From Achromobacter anxifer (GTDB lineage: Bacteria > Pseudomonadota > Gammaproteobacteria > Burkholderiales > Burkholderiaceae_B), in NCBI RefSeq assembly GCF_903652925.1, contig NZ_CAHLAR010000013.1:1-64000 (forward strand): a stretch of DNA of 64,000 bases, read 5' to 3'. The position numbers and the translations under genes were made by a program. Below, one piece after another: positions 41,672-50,902 of the stretch (positions are counted from its first letter, which is position 1; every line of letters begins with the position of its first letter). Below the pieces are notes generated by a model, which saw only the letters and a list, made by a program, of their open reading frames with translations, searched no databases and had not been told where the DNA came from.

Positions 41672-42637
41672 CTATGACGCCGCTGCCGCCCGCGGCCACT
41701 GCCCGGTGGCCAGCGCCGTTGGCGAGTAACTGTCGAAGCGCCAGCGCAAGGCCAGCGCGCCGGGCCGCCAGACCACCCGCCTCGCATGCACGCGCCACAG
41801 GCGTTCCGCACCGTCGAACAGCGCGGTCTCCGGGCTGTCCAGGATCACTTCGGCGGCCCCGGTCAGCTGCAGCACGTCGCCGCGTTCGAAGTCGATGAAC
41901 ACCAGGCCGGCGCGCGGGTTCAGCACCATGTTGCCCAAGGTGTTGAAGAAGCGATTGCCGGAGAAATCGGGAATGGTCAGCACGTCGCCATCCACCCGGA
42001 CGAATCCCGGCTTGCCGCCCCGATGCGAGACATCGACCTTGCGGCCGCCCTCGTCCGCGTAGGTGGAGACGAAGAACGTGTCGGCGCGGGCGATCAGCGC
42101 GCGCGCGGCCTCGTCCAGCCCGGCGCGCTCCCGTGGCGCGCCCGGGAAACGCAGCGCGGGCGAACGCGAGAAATGGAACTCGCGCGCCTGGATGTACTGC
42201 GGACAGTTGCCAAAGGACTGCGTCACGTCCACCTCGAACCGCTTGCCGTCCCAGGCCAAGATGCGGCCGTTGGCGCGGTTGCGGCGGCGCGTGTGCAGTT
42301 CGATTCCCAGCAGGCCCACCTGGCGGTCCGGGCCCAGGCCAGCCAGCAGCGGATCATCGGCGTCCGGCACGGCCGCCACCCGCAAGCTGCGCGGATCGGG
42401 CGAGGACACGAAACCCGGCAGGCCTTCCAGCACGCCCGCCCAGGGATCGCCCTGCCCGTCCACCGCCCCCGCCACCAGAAAAGGCAGCTGCTCGAAAAAA
42501 ATGCGGTGCTGGTCCGGCATGTAGTCGCGGATGACTTTGCGCCCGGCCACTTCCATGCGCTCGGCGACGCCCAAGTGGCGTTGCAGCAGGCGCTCGCCTG
42601 CATGCCAGGGCGCGGCAAGAGGTTCTGCGGATTCCAT
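41672..42637 (-). CDS. pyridoxamine-phosphate-oxidase-like FMN-binding split-barrel protein
   Basis: 321 residues in two split-barrel halves. DTFFVSTYADEGGRKVDVSHRGGKPGFVRV in the second half is the flavin-barrel signature of PPOX-like proteins often fused or linked to oxidoreductases. It lacks the C-terminal PLP-synthesis motif of PdxH. The gene sits just upstream (same strand) of nothing related; a GST gene precedes it by 21 bases, so the two may be an operon for electrophile handling. Confidence 0.8.
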   Translation of the reverse strand: MESAEPLAAPWHAGERLLQRHLGVAERMEVAGRKVIRDYMPDQHRIFFEQLPFLVAGAVDGQGDPWAGVLEGLPGFVSSPDPRSLRVAAVPDADDPLLAGLGPDRQVGLLGIELHTRRRNRANGRILAWDGKRFEVDVTQSFGNCPQYIQAREFHFSRSPALRFPGAPRERAGLDEAARALIARADTFFVSTYADEGGRKVDVSHRGGKPGFVRVDGDVLTIPDFSGNRFFNTLGNMVLNPRAGLVFIDFERGDVLQLTGAAEVILDSPETALFDGAERLWRVHARRVVWRPGALALRWRFDSYSPTALATGQWPRAAAAS

Positions 42638-42658
42638 GACGTGCTCCTTGCCCTGTGC

Positions 42659-43297
42659 TCAGGCGGCCAGCAGGCCCACGCGCGACGAGACCATGGGCAC
42701 GAACCGCGGCAGGCGCTCGATCCGGGCCAGCCAGGCGCGCACGTGCGGATAGGCCTCAAGCGCCACATTGCCTTCCGGCGCATGGGCCACATAGGTGTAG
42801 CAGGCCACGTCCGCGATCGTGGGCTCCGCGCCCGCCAGGAAATCGCGCCCGGCCAGCTCGCCGTCCATGACCTGCAACAGGGCGTGCGCGCGGGTCAAGG
42901 TGGCGTCGACGTCATAGGGCGCGCCGAACAGCGTGATCAGGCGCGCCGCGGCCGGTCCTATCGTCAGCGGGCCGGACGCCGCCGACAGCCAGCGCTGCAC
43001 CGCCGCCGCGCCCACGGGATCCTCCGGCAGCCAGGCCTGGCCGCCGTAGCGCTTGGCCAGATAGACCAGGATCGCGGTCGAATCCGCGATCACCACGCCA
43101 TCGTCGTCGATCACCGGCACCTGGCCGAAAGCGTTCAGCGCCAGGAACGGCGCGCGCTTGTGCTCCCCGCCGCGCAGGTCCACATCCACCTTGCGGTGCG
43201 GCACGTCCAGCAGGGACAGCATCAGGGCAACGCGATGGGCGTGGCCGGACAAGGGAAAACTGTAGAAGGTCAGCGCGGGGGTCTGGGCGGTTTGCAT
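42659..43297 (-). CDS. glutathione S-transferase family protein
   Basis: 212-residue GST: N-terminal thioredoxin fold FYSFPLSGHAHRVALML, glutathione-binding VPVIDDDGVVIADSTAIL (cis-Pro, Asp-Ser-Thr), and a helical C-terminal domain. The ATG at 43297 starts directly before the fold; eight upstream codons are not conserved. It resembles beta/theta-like bacterial GSTs active on electrophiles. It is followed by the split-barrel gene. Confidence 0.86.
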   Translation of the reverse strand: MQTAQTPALTFYSFPLSGHAHRVALMLSLLDVPHRKVDVDLRGGEHKRAPFLALNAFGQVPVIDDDGVVIADSTAILVYLAKRYGGQAWLPEDPVGAAAVQRWLSAASGPLTIGPAAARLITLFGAPYDVDATLTRAHALLQVMDGELAGRDFLAGAEPTIADVACYTYVAHAPEGNVALEAYPHVRAWLARIERLPRFVPMVSSRVGLLAA

Positions 43298-43458
43298 GGT
43301 TGGGCTCCAAGTCGGATACAAGCTCCATCTTGGGCCGATGCCAGCCGCGCGTGAACGGCCAGCGCCCGCAAGACACTATTACGCTGCGTGAAAGAAAGAC
43401 GACGGGTGGCCCTGCCCCAGCCGATGCGCTGCGGCGCGCGTATCCGCGGAACCGGAAT

Positions 43459-44364
43459 CTATGCCGGCAGCGCCGCCAGATCGCGGCGCAGGGACTCGAC
43501 GCAGAATTCGACGAAGCTGCGCACCTTGGCCGAGCTTTTGCGGCCTTCCGGATAGACCAGGTGCACGGGCAGCGGCGGCAATTCGAAGTCGCGCAACACC
43601 ACTTGCAGGGCGCCGCTGGCCAGATGCCGCGCCACCTGATAGGACACCACCTGCGTCAGGCCCCAGCCCTCGCAGGCCGCCAGCACCGCGGCCTGGAAGG
43701 ACGTGACGGTCAGCTGCGATTCGATGCGCAGGCTGCGCGGCTGGCCATCCTGCTGGAAGCGCCAGTGTGGCGTCCGGCCCTCCATGGCCGCGGTGACGGT
43801 GCAATAGCGCGGCAAGGAATCGAGGTCCTGGGGCACGCCATGCTCGCGCAGAAAGGCCGGCGCGGCGCAGACCACGCGGCGCACCTGCCCCACCGGCACC
43901 GCCGTCAGCGTGGAGTCCGGCAAGGCGCCGATGCGCACCGCCACGTCCACGCGCTCGTCCAGCAGATTCACCACGCGGTCCACCAGCAGCGTGCGCACCG
44001 AGACCTCGCGGTGCGCGCGCAGATAGGCCAGCACGGCGGGCATCACATGCAGTTCGCCGAAGAACGCCGGCGCGGTGATGCTGAGCGCGCCGCGCGGCGC
44101 GGCCATGACGCCCGCGGCGGCATCGTCGGCCTGCTCCACCTCTTCAAGGATGCGGCGGCAGTCCTCGGCATAGCGCTGGCCGGCCTCGGTCAGGCGCAGG
44201 CTGCGCGTGGTGCGGACCAGCAGCAAGGCGCCCAGCCGCCGCTCCAGCGCCGACACGCTGCGCGTGACGGTGGGCGCGGACATTTCCAGGCGGCGCGCCG
44301 CCGCGGCGAAACTCTGCGCCTCGGCCACCGCCAGGAACACGGTCATTTCATGGAATCGATTCAC
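43459..44364 (-). CDS. LysR-family transcriptional regulator
   Basis: 301 residues with the typical start MNRFHEMTVFLAVAEAQSF (GTG) and HTH FAAAARRLEMSAPTVTRSVSALE, then a periplasmic-binding-type effector domain. The GTG start matches the common MNRFHEM N-terminus; an ATG six codons later is less likely. It is next to another LysR gene on the same strand, 100 bases away, and lies near the GST gene. Target unknown. Confidence 0.85.
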   Translation of the reverse strand: MNRFHEMTVFLAVAEAQSFAAAARRLEMSAPTVTRSVSALERRLGALLLVRTTRSLRLTEAGQRYAEDCRRILEEVEQADDAAAGVMAAPRGALSITAPAFFGELHVMPAVLAYLRAHREVSVRTLLVDRVVNLLDERVDVAVRIGALPDSTLTAVPVGQVRRVVCAAPAFLREHGVPQDLDSLPRYCTVTAAMEGRTPHWRFQQDGQPRSLRIESQLTVTSFQAAVLAACEGWGLTQVVSYQVARHLASGALQVVLRDFELPPLPVHLVYPEGRKSSAKVRSFVEFCVESLRRDLAALPA

Positions 44365-44464
44365 GCCTGCGGGTCTCCGCGCTGATTTTCGGGCAAAGAG
44401 TAGAAGCGCGCGGCCAGCCGCGTCAATCCCGTTGCCCGGGGCCGCGGGCCAAACACCCGCCACT

Positions 44465-45355
44465 TCATGCCTGGGCCCCGAATTCCTTGCGCAGCCAGCC
44501 CAGGAACGCCCGCAGCGGCGGATGCCGCTCACGTCCCGGCGCACACAGCGCGGTATAGGCCGCCCCCGCCACTCTCACCTCGGGCCGGTACGCCACCAGC
44601 GTGCCCGCAGCCACGCTGTCCGACACCATGACGGAACTGGCCAGCACCAGGCCTTGCCCGGCGATGGCGGCCTGCAGGGCGTAGTGCTCTTCCTCGTAGG
44701 CGTGCACCGCTGCCGGCAGGCGCCAGGCCGGCAGCCCGGCCGCCTCGCACCAATCCTGCCAGCCCTGGTCGTACAGCGACGAATCGCGCCAGCGCACGGT
44801 CACCAGCGCCGGCGCGCGCTTGCCCTGCCGCGCGACCAGCGCGGGCGCGCCATAAACGCCGAACCATTCCTGCAACGCGCAGGCGGCGTAAAGCCCGGGC
44901 CATTGCGCCCGGCTATAGCGGATGGCCAGGTCCATGCTGGCGTCGCGCAGCAGGTCCACGGGTTCGGGACTGGTGTTCAAGTTCAGCTGGTACTGCGGGA
45001 ACGCCTGGTGAAAACGTCCCAGGCGCGGCACCAGCCACAACGCCGCGAACGAGTGCGTGGTGGTCAGCGTCAATGCGCCGGACGCCGGCGCGGCGCGCAG
45101 CGCGTCCAGGGTCTGCGTGACGTCCAGCAAGGCGCCGTGCACGCCGGCGAACAGGCGCGCGCCCTTGTCCGTCAGGCGCACCCCGCGCGGCACGCGCTCG
45201 AACAGCGCGAACCCCACATGCCGCTCCAGCGCCTTGACCTGATGGGACACCGCCGTGGCCGTCACGGCCAGCTCGGCCGCGGCCAGCTTGAAGCTGCGCA
45301 GCCTGGCGGCCGCCTCGAACGTGCGCAGCGCTGTCACGGGTAGCGTGGCGAACAT
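44465..45355 (-). CDS. LysR-family transcriptional regulator (GcvA-like)
   Basis: 296 residues, GcvA-type: LPVTALRTFEAAARLRSFKLAAAELAVTATAVSHQVKALE at the N-terminus, then an effector domain. It is divergent from the flavodoxin-like reductase gene, so that gene is its likely target. It is only 28 percent-like by eye to the neighbouring LysR protein, hence not a recent duplicate (a visual estimate, not computed). Confidence 0.86.
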   Translation of the reverse strand: MFATLPVTALRTFEAAARLRSFKLAAAELAVTATAVSHQVKALERHVGFALFERVPRGVRLTDKGARLFAGVHGALLDVTQTLDALRAAPASGALTLTTTHSFAALWLVPRLGRFHQAFPQYQLNLNTSPEPVDLLRDASMDLAIRYSRAQWPGLYAACALQEWFGVYGAPALVARQGKRAPALVTVRWRDSSLYDQGWQDWCEAAGLPAWRLPAAVHAYEEEHYALQAAIAGQGLVLASSVMVSDSVAAGTLVAYRPEVRVAGAAYTALCAPGRERHPPLRAFLGWLRKEFGAQA

Positions 45356-45484
45356 GGGATCCGGCCCTATTCAGATGAAATCAATTCATCTTACTCAAGG
45401 ATTCATCATTTGTCGCCGGAATGGCATGGACACTAAATTTTCCGTACTGCATGGAACAAACCATGTCCACACAAGGAATCAAGC

Positions 45485-46159
45485 ATGAATTCAGATCATC
45501 CCGAAAAACGCCTGCTGATCCTGGTCGGCAGCCCGCGGCGCGACGGCAATAGCGCGGCGCTGGGCGCGGCCGCGCAGCGCGGGGCCGAGGCGGCGGGCGC
45601 CAACGCCACGCTGCTGTTCCTGGACGACTACATCCAGTCGTTCCTGCCCGACCTGCGCCACTCGCCCGTCCCCACCGACCGCTATGCCGAACTGTTCCTG
45701 GAACACTTCCTGCCAGCCGATGGCGTCCTGCTCAGCACGCCCATCTACTGGTACGGCATGTCGGCGCAATCCAAGGCTTTCTTCGACCGCTCGTTCAGCC
45801 ACTACGCCGGCTCGGGCCCGGAGCCGGAACGGGTCAGGCAACGCATGACCGGCAAGCGCCTGGGGCTGGCGGTGGCGTCCGAGGAAACCTACCCAGGCGC
45901 GGCGCTGGGCATCGTGCACCAGGTCCAGGAGTACTCCCGCTACACCCATTCGGAGTTCATCGGCCATGTGCACGGCGCCGGCAATCTGCGCGGCGAGATC
46001 GCAAACGATCCGCGCCGGCCGCTACAGGCCGCGGAGGAACTGGGCGCGTCGTTCTTCACCAGGAAGTACTCGGACTACCGCGTGGAAACGCCGCGCTCCC
46101 GCAATGTCTGGGAACCTGCCGCGCCCGCCTTGCGCAGCACGCCCGGCGTGCTGCCGTAG
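45485..46159 (+). CDS. flavodoxin-like NAD(P)H oxidoreductase / NADPH-dependent FMN reductase
   Basis: 224 residues with a flavodoxin-like fold: LLILVGSPRRDGNSAAL forms the FMN phosphate loop and LLSTPIYWYGMSAQSKAFFDR the flavin/substrate motif. It reduces FMN or quinones/nitro compounds. It is divergent from a GcvA-type LysR gene. The last ~85 bases overlap the 3' end of the convergent AraC gene; both reading frames look genuine up to the overlap. Confidence 0.82.
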   Translation: MNSDHPEKRLLILVGSPRRDGNSAALGAAAQRGAEAAGANATLLFLDDYIQSFLPDLRHSPVPTDRYAELFLEHFLPADGVLLSTPIYWYGMSAQSKAFFDRSFSHYAGSGPEPERVRQRMTGKRLGLAVASEETYPGAALGIVHQVQEYSRYTHSEFIGHVHGAGNLRGEIANDPRRPLQAAEELGASFFTRKYSDYRVETPRSRNVWEPAAPALRSTPGVLP

Positions 46160-46911
46160 ACCTGCTTGAAGACGCGGGTCAGATGGGCCTGGTCGGCAAA
46201 GCCCACCGCCTGCGCGGCGTCCGCCAGCGGCAGGCCATCGCGCAGCAGCACGCGGGCCCGCGCCACCCGCCAGTTGCGCAGCCAGGCCAGCGGCGGCAGG
46301 CCGTAGCGCCGCGCGAACTGCTTGACCAGGGTGGTGCGGTGGCGGTCCTGCGCCCGCGCCAGGGTCTCCAGGTCCGGCGCGCACGCCGGATCCGAGGCCA
46401 TGCGCGCGCGCAGTAGCGCGCATACATCCGGCGTGTCGTCGGCTGCCGCCGGGCGCGCCCGCGCATGCGTCGCCAGCAGTCCGAACAAGGCGGCGGAGAT
46501 GCGCGCGCGGCGCGCGGCGTCATCGATGGCATCAGGCGTGAGCGCCTCCAGCCACGCCTGGCATAGCGCGGGGTCGCGGATGACCGGACCGGCCAGCGCC
46601 GCGCCGTCCGCGTACAGGGCGGACTCGTGGTCGCTGAACCAGGCCGGGTCGATGTAGGCCATGCGGTACGCCAGCGGCGCGTTCGCGGTGCCGCCGGTAT
46701 GGACCTGCCCGGGCCCGATCACGACCAGTTCGCCCTCGCCCGCGGCCTGCGGCTCGCCATGCACGGTGAACGTGCAGCGCCCCTGCGCGATGGCGCCGAT
46801 GGACCAGGCGTCATGGAAATGCGGCGCATAGCGGTAGGCGCGCAGGTCCGCGATGAGCACGTCGCCGGGCAAGCCCGCGCCGCAATGCCAGATGTGTTGG
46901 GATACCGCCAT
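46075..46911 (-). CDS. AraC-family transcriptional regulator
   Basis: 278 residues: an N-terminal cupin (PHFHDAWSIGAIAQG) and a C-terminal double HTH (DLETLARAQDRHRTTLVKQFARRYGLPPLAWL and LADAAQAVGFADQAHLTRVFKQVYGSTPG). It is the type that controls small exporters or amino-acid genes. It stands alone on the minus strand, convergent with the reductase gene; the proline dehydrogenase gene lies upstream on the same strand. Confidence 0.87.
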   Translation of the reverse strand: MAVSQHIWHCGAGLPGDVLIADLRAYRYAPHFHDAWSIGAIAQGRCTFTVHGEPQAAGEGELVVIGPGQVHTGGTANAPLAYRMAYIDPAWFSDHESALYADGAALAGPVIRDPALCQAWLEALTPDAIDDAARRARISAALFGLLATHARARPAAADDTPDVCALLRARMASDPACAPDLETLARAQDRHRTTLVKQFARRYGLPPLAWLRNWRVARARVLLRDGLPLADAAQAVGFADQAHLTRVFKQVYGSTPGVLRKAGAAGSQTLRERGVSTR

Positions 46912-46952
46912 GTGTGCGCTTGCAGGTCATGGCCAGGACGTACGGAAAGGCC

Positions 46953-47912
46953 CTAGCCGAAGTAGCTTTCGTCCGATGTCAGCGTGCGCGCCAGCAGCCA
47001 CGCGTTGCGGGGATTCTCGCCCACGCGGCGGACGGCGTAAGGCCACCAGTCGCCACCGAAGGGCAGATAGACCCTGACGTTATAGCCCAAACGCCGCAAC
47101 GCCAGCTGCCAGTCGGGACGCACGCCATAGAGCATTTCGAATTCGAAGGCCTCCGGCGGCCAGCCGCGCTCCCGCGCCAGCTCCAGGATGGCGCCCGCCA
47201 GGCGGTCGTCATGGGTGCCAAAGACGGGCTGAAATCCGGACTCCAGGGCCTCGCGCGACAGCATGATGGAGGCCGCGTCCAGGTAGGCCTGGTCGATGCG
47301 CGCGCGGCCGGCATGATCCAGCGCACGCTCCGGGAACGCGCCCTTGACCAGCCGCAGCGAGGTGCGCTGGCAGATTGCCCAGACCAGGTCCTGCGGCGTG
47401 CGGCGCCGCTGCGCCTGCAAGGTCAGGCCCGCCGGCAAGCCGGCTTGCAGCAGCTCGCGGAGCAAGGCGCAGGTGCGGTCGCAGATGGAGGAATCCTCCA
47501 TGTCCAGCACCATCCAGTCGCGCCCCAGCCCGACCGTCCGGCGCGCCGCCAGGGCGATGCGCCGGGCATTGTCGCGGCCCAGCGCGTCGTCGCGCATATA
47601 GCCGATGGCGGTGGGATCGACCGAGACGTGCACGTCCAGCCCGGCATGCTCCAGCGCCCGGCAGGCGCCGAGCGCCTGGGCCACGTTGAGTTCGATGGCC
47701 TCTGGGTCGTCCACGTATTCGCCCAGGTAGAACAGGGATGCGCGGATGCCGTGCGCCTCGCGCAGCCTGGCCGCGGTGCGGACCGCCGCGTCCACGTCGG
47801 CGCCGCCGACGAAGCGGGCCGCCAACGAAGTGCGGGCCGCCATGGCCCGCATCGCCCGGCCCACGCCCGGGCTGCGCGCCAACGCGATGGCGGTTCTCTG
47901 GAACATGCTCAT
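46953..47912 (-). CDS. proline dehydrogenase (monofunctional)
   Basis: 319-residue FAD-dependent TIM-barrel proline dehydrogenase converting L-proline to pyrroline-5-carboxylate. Motifs ATLKLVKGAF-like SLRLVKGAFPE, EFEMLYGV, RVYLPFGGDWWPYAVRRVGENPRNAWLL are intact. The ATG at 47912 has AGGGAGAG upstream; the longer frame is an artefact of GC-rich sequence. Unlike the large bifunctional PutA there is no P5C dehydrogenase domain or gene beside it. Confidence 0.9.
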   Translation of the reverse strand: MSMFQRTAIALARSPGVGRAMRAMAARTSLAARFVGGADVDAAVRTAARLREAHGIRASLFYLGEYVDDPEAIELNVAQALGACRALEHAGLDVHVSVDPTAIGYMRDDALGRDNARRIALAARRTVGLGRDWMVLDMEDSSICDRTCALLRELLQAGLPAGLTLQAQRRRTPQDLVWAICQRTSLRLVKGAFPERALDHAGRARIDQAYLDAASIMLSREALESGFQPVFGTHDDRLAGAILELARERGWPPEAFEFEMLYGVRPDWQLALRRLGYNVRVYLPFGGDWWPYAVRRVGENPRNAWLLARTLTSDESYFG

Positions 47913-47998
47913 GGCTCTCTCCCTTGCAAAGAGAGCCACTGTGCCGTCGCGGCCGACGCCCGTCTTGAACGCCAGTGAACGCGGCCGGGGCGCCGGCC

Positions 47999-48901
47999 TC
48001 AGTCCAGCGCCAGACCGCGGGCGCGGTTGAACAGCGGGCGCTGTACCGTCTGCGCCAACAGCACGCCGGCCAGCGTCACCGCGCCGCCCAGCAGGTGGTA
48101 CAGGTGCAGTTGCTCGCGCAGCATGACGAAGGCGGCCAGCGCGGTGAACAGCGGCAGCAGGTTGATGAAGATGCTGCAGCGGTTCGGCCCCAGGCGCTGC
48201 ACGCCTTCGATCCACAGGAACGACAGCAGCACCGACGAGAAGATGCCCGCGTACAGGATCAGCGGCACCGTCTTCATGTCCAGCGCGGCCTGCGCCGCCG
48301 GCACGCGCAGGTACAGCGGCAGCATGTAAAGCAGCGCGAAGATCGATTGCACGAAGGTGGACTGCCAGGCCGGCAGCGGCACCTTCCAGTGACGCAGCAG
48401 CACGCCGTACAGCGCATACGACAAGGCGGCCAGCAGCATCAGGCCGTCGCCGACGTGGATGCCCTGCTGGAACACGCTCAGCATGTCGCCCTGGCCCACC
48501 AGGTACAGCAGGCCCAGGAACGACAGCGCGCCGCCGGCGGCCATGCCCAGGGTCAGGGGATCGCGCAGGATGACCACGCTGAGCAGCATGCTCAGCAAGG
48601 GAATCAGCGCGGTCAGGATGGCCATGTTGGTGGCCGTGGTGGTTTCGGCGGCGCGGTACGACAACGCCTGGAACACCGCCGACGACAAGGCGCCGTACAA
48701 CGCCAGCTTGGGCCAGTGGCGCAGGATAGTCTTGCGGTTGCGCCAGGCGGGGCCGGCGGTGAACAGGCCCATCAGGAACAGCGCCAGCACCAGCCGGTAA
48801 AAGGTGATGGCGGTGGGTGAGATGGCGCTGGCGGCCATCTTGGACACGATGACGTTGCCCGCCCAGAACAGGATGGCGAACAACGGGAACAGGTAGGACA
48901 T
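47999..48901 (-). CDS. EamA/DMT-family membrane transporter
   Basis: 300 residues, ten helices, opening YLFPLFAILFWAGNVIVSKM. It is the third EamA transporter of the window. It lies just upstream of the proline dehydrogenase gene and downstream of dadA, with a 15-bp hairpin in the dadA gap. An amino-acid-related substrate is plausible from context only. Confidence 0.86.
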   Translation of the reverse strand: MSYLFPLFAILFWAGNVIVSKMAASAISPTAITFYRLVLALFLMGLFTAGPAWRNRKTILRHWPKLALYGALSSAVFQALSYRAAETTTATNMAILTALIPLLSMLLSVVILRDPLTLGMAAGGALSFLGLLYLVGQGDMLSVFQQGIHVGDGLMLLAALSYALYGVLLRHWKVPLPAWQSTFVQSIFALLYMLPLYLRVPAAQAALDMKTVPLILYAGIFSSVLLSFLWIEGVQRLGPNRCSIFINLLPLFTALAAFVMLREQLHLYHLLGGAVTLAGVLLAQTVQRPLFNRARGLALD

Positions 48902-48927
48902 GATTTGCGCTCGGAGGATGAAGGGGC

Positions 48928-48966
48928 CTCCCGCCGCGCCGCGCCCTTGGGGCGGCGCGGCGGGAG
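48928..48966. terminator. 15-bp GC hairpin in the dadA-EamA gap
   Basis: Perfect 15-base arms (CTCCCGCCGCGCCGC and complement) with a 9-base loop containing CCTTGGG lie between dadA and the EamA gene. No U-tract follows on either strand, so it could be a weak terminator after dadA or a leader structure before the exporter gene. Confidence 0.4.
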
Positions 48967-49045
48967 TCTCGCTATCCTATTGAGCCCTTTTCAGTCCGTC
49001 TGCCGACGGAAAGACAGGCACTATCGCGAAATGGACATTCCGGCG

Positions 49046-50296
49046 TCAGGGCCGGAACGGCGCGGGATCCAGCGGCAATTCCAGCCCGCCCATCTGGGCC
49101 GTCAGCAGCGCGGCGCTGCCGCAGGCCATGGTGAAGCCCAGCGCGCCCTGCCCGATGTTGAGCCACAGATTGTCGGCGGCATGGCTGCGGCCGATCAGAG
49201 GCTTGCCGGTAGGCGTGGCCGGACGCAGGCCGGCCCACGGGATGGCCTGGCGCAGGTCCAGCGCCGGGAAGGCTTCGTGCACCTGGCGCTTGAGCAGCCC
49301 GATGCGCGCGGTGTCGATCTCGGCGTCGGCGCTGCCGATGTCAACCATGGCCGCGATCCGCAGCACGCCACCCACGCGGGCATAAACAATGCGCCGCTCG
49401 TAATCCGTCACGCTGATGCGCGGCGCCACCGAATCGTCGTCTTCCTCCAGCGGCACGCTCAGGCTGTAGCCCTTCAAGGGATATAGCGGCACGTCATGGC
49501 CCAGCGGCTTGAGCAGCGCGCGGGTGCCGATGCCGGTCGCCAGCACGATGGCGTCGGCGCCGATGTCGCCGTCGCGCGTATTCACGGCGACGACGCGGCG
49601 GCCTTCGCGCTGCAGGCCCGAGACCGGATTGGACATGGCGCACTGCACATTGGCCATGGTCTGCAGGCGGTCGAACAGCGCCTCGGTGAACTGGCGGCAA
49701 TCGCCCGCCTCTTCGCTGGGGGTGTAGATGGCGCCCGCCAGGCTGCCGCCCATGCCCGCCAGCGCGGGCTCCAGCGCCAGGGTCTGCGCCGCGTCCAGCA
49801 CCTGCTGCTCGGCGCCGTGGGAGGCCTGGTATGCCACCAGTTCGCGCGCCTTGTCCAGCAACGCGGGACTACGGTAGGCGATGAGCTTGCCGTTCTTCAG
49901 GTGGCCAAAATCCAGGTCTTCCTGTTCCAGCAGCGAGTGCATCACGTCGCGGCTGAGATAGGACAGGCTGGACAGTTCAGCAGTGGAAGCCTTGGCCACC
50001 GAGGCCCGGCAGGCCAGCGCGAATTGCAGGCACCAGCGCCATTGGTGCGGATCCAGCCGGGGCCGGAAGCGCAGCGGGGAATCCTCGCGCAGCAGCCAGC
50101 CCGGCACGCTGGGCAGCACGCCGGGGCCGGCCAGCGGCGCCACATAGCTATAGCTGAGTTGGCCGCCGTTGGCATAGCTGGACACTTCGGCTGGACGCGC
50201 CTGGCTGTCCACCAGCACCACGTCGTGACCCTGGCGCGCCAGGAAATAGGCCGACGTGACGCCCACGACACCGGCGCCGATTACGCAAACCCGCAT
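49046..50296 (-). CDS. dadA: D-amino-acid dehydrogenase
   Basis: FAD flavoprotein, 416 residues, oxidising D-alanine and other D-amino acids to 2-oxo acids with electron transfer to the respiratory chain. FAD loop VIGAGVVGVTSAYFLA is at the N-terminus and WAGLRPATPTGKPLIG with NIGQGALGFTMACGSA near the C-terminus, as in DadA. No alanine racemase gene (dadX) is adjacent. Same strand as the downstream EamA gene, with a hairpin between. Confidence 0.9.
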   Translation of the reverse strand: MRVCVIGAGVVGVTSAYFLARQGHDVVLVDSQARPAEVSSYANGGQLSYSYVAPLAGPGVLPSVPGWLLREDSPLRFRPRLDPHQWRWCLQFALACRASVAKASTAELSSLSYLSRDVMHSLLEQEDLDFGHLKNGKLIAYRSPALLDKARELVAYQASHGAEQQVLDAAQTLALEPALAGMGGSLAGAIYTPSEEAGDCRQFTEALFDRLQTMANVQCAMSNPVSGLQREGRRVVAVNTRDGDIGADAIVLATGIGTRALLKPLGHDVPLYPLKGYSLSVPLEEDDDSVAPRISVTDYERRIVYARVGGVLRIAAMVDIGSADAEIDTARIGLLKRQVHEAFPALDLRQAIPWAGLRPATPTGKPLIGRSHAADNLWLNIGQGALGFTMACGSAALLTAQMGGLELPLDPAPFRP

Positions 50297-50402
50297 ACTT
50301 AGATCCAGAAAGACAGGGAATTCGCACTATTCTGGGACGCGCCCGGGCGGTCCGGCAAATGCCAAACTCCGCAGGATCCATAACAAAACATCATGCCCCG
50401 CC

Positions 50403-50840
50403 TCAGGCGGCGCGGTGCAGCTTGATGATGGCGGCGGCCGTGGGATCGCGCACCAGATCGGCCAGCGTATAGCCGTTGAGCGCCTCGTAGAAGGCCTGCA
50501 GGGTCTGCGCCAGCACGCCGGACAGCCGGCACGAGCCGTCCAGCGCACAGGGCGGCTCACGGCAATCGATCAGGGGCCCTTGCTGCTCCAGTTCCCGGAT
50601 CAGGTCGCCCAGCTTGTAGCTGGCGGCAGGCTTCGACAGGCGCAGGCCGCCCCCTTTGCCCCGCGTGGTGCTGACCCAGCCCTGCTGCGCCATGAAGTGC
50701 ACCACTTTCACCAGATGATTGCGCGACACGCTGAAGCGGTCGGCGATCTCCGGGATGGTGACGGCGGCGGGCCGGTCGCGGCATTGCGTCAGGTACATCA
50801 GCACGCGCAGGCCGAAATCGGTGAATCGGGTCAGTTGCAT
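50403..50840 (-). CDS. nsrR: NO-sensing Rrf2-family repressor NsrR
   Basis: 145-residue Rrf2 winged-helix protein whose [4Fe-4S] cluster is destroyed by NO. Cys93, Cys98 and Cys104 (CREPPC..GSC) have exactly the spacing of NsrR. The HTH TIPEIADRFSVSRNHLVKVVH is the NsrR form. It lies 62 bases downstream of hmp on the same strand, giving an hmp-nsrR operon that is likely auto-regulated through the box at 52161-52179. Confidence 0.93.
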   Translation of the reverse strand: MQLTRFTDFGLRVLMYLTQCRDRPAAVTIPEIADRFSVSRNHLVKVVHFMAQQGWVSTTRGKGGGLRLSKPAASYKLGDLIRELEQQGPLIDCREPPCALDGSCRLSGVLAQTLQAFYEALNGYTLADLVRDPTAAAIIKLHRAA

Positions 50841-50902
50841 GGCGGGGACGAAAGGGATGGGCGGCTGGCGGCCCGAGAGCTCAGGCCGCCAGGATACACC
50901 GC

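Noticed and set aside
46075-46159. Frameshift at the overlapping ends of the reductase and AraC genes
   Set aside because: Both frames keep normal codon use until their stops, so a simple convergent overlap is more likely.
48928-48966. Classical rho-independent terminator after dadA
   Set aside because: The stem is strong but no T-run follows on either strand; kept only as a low-confidence hairpin.
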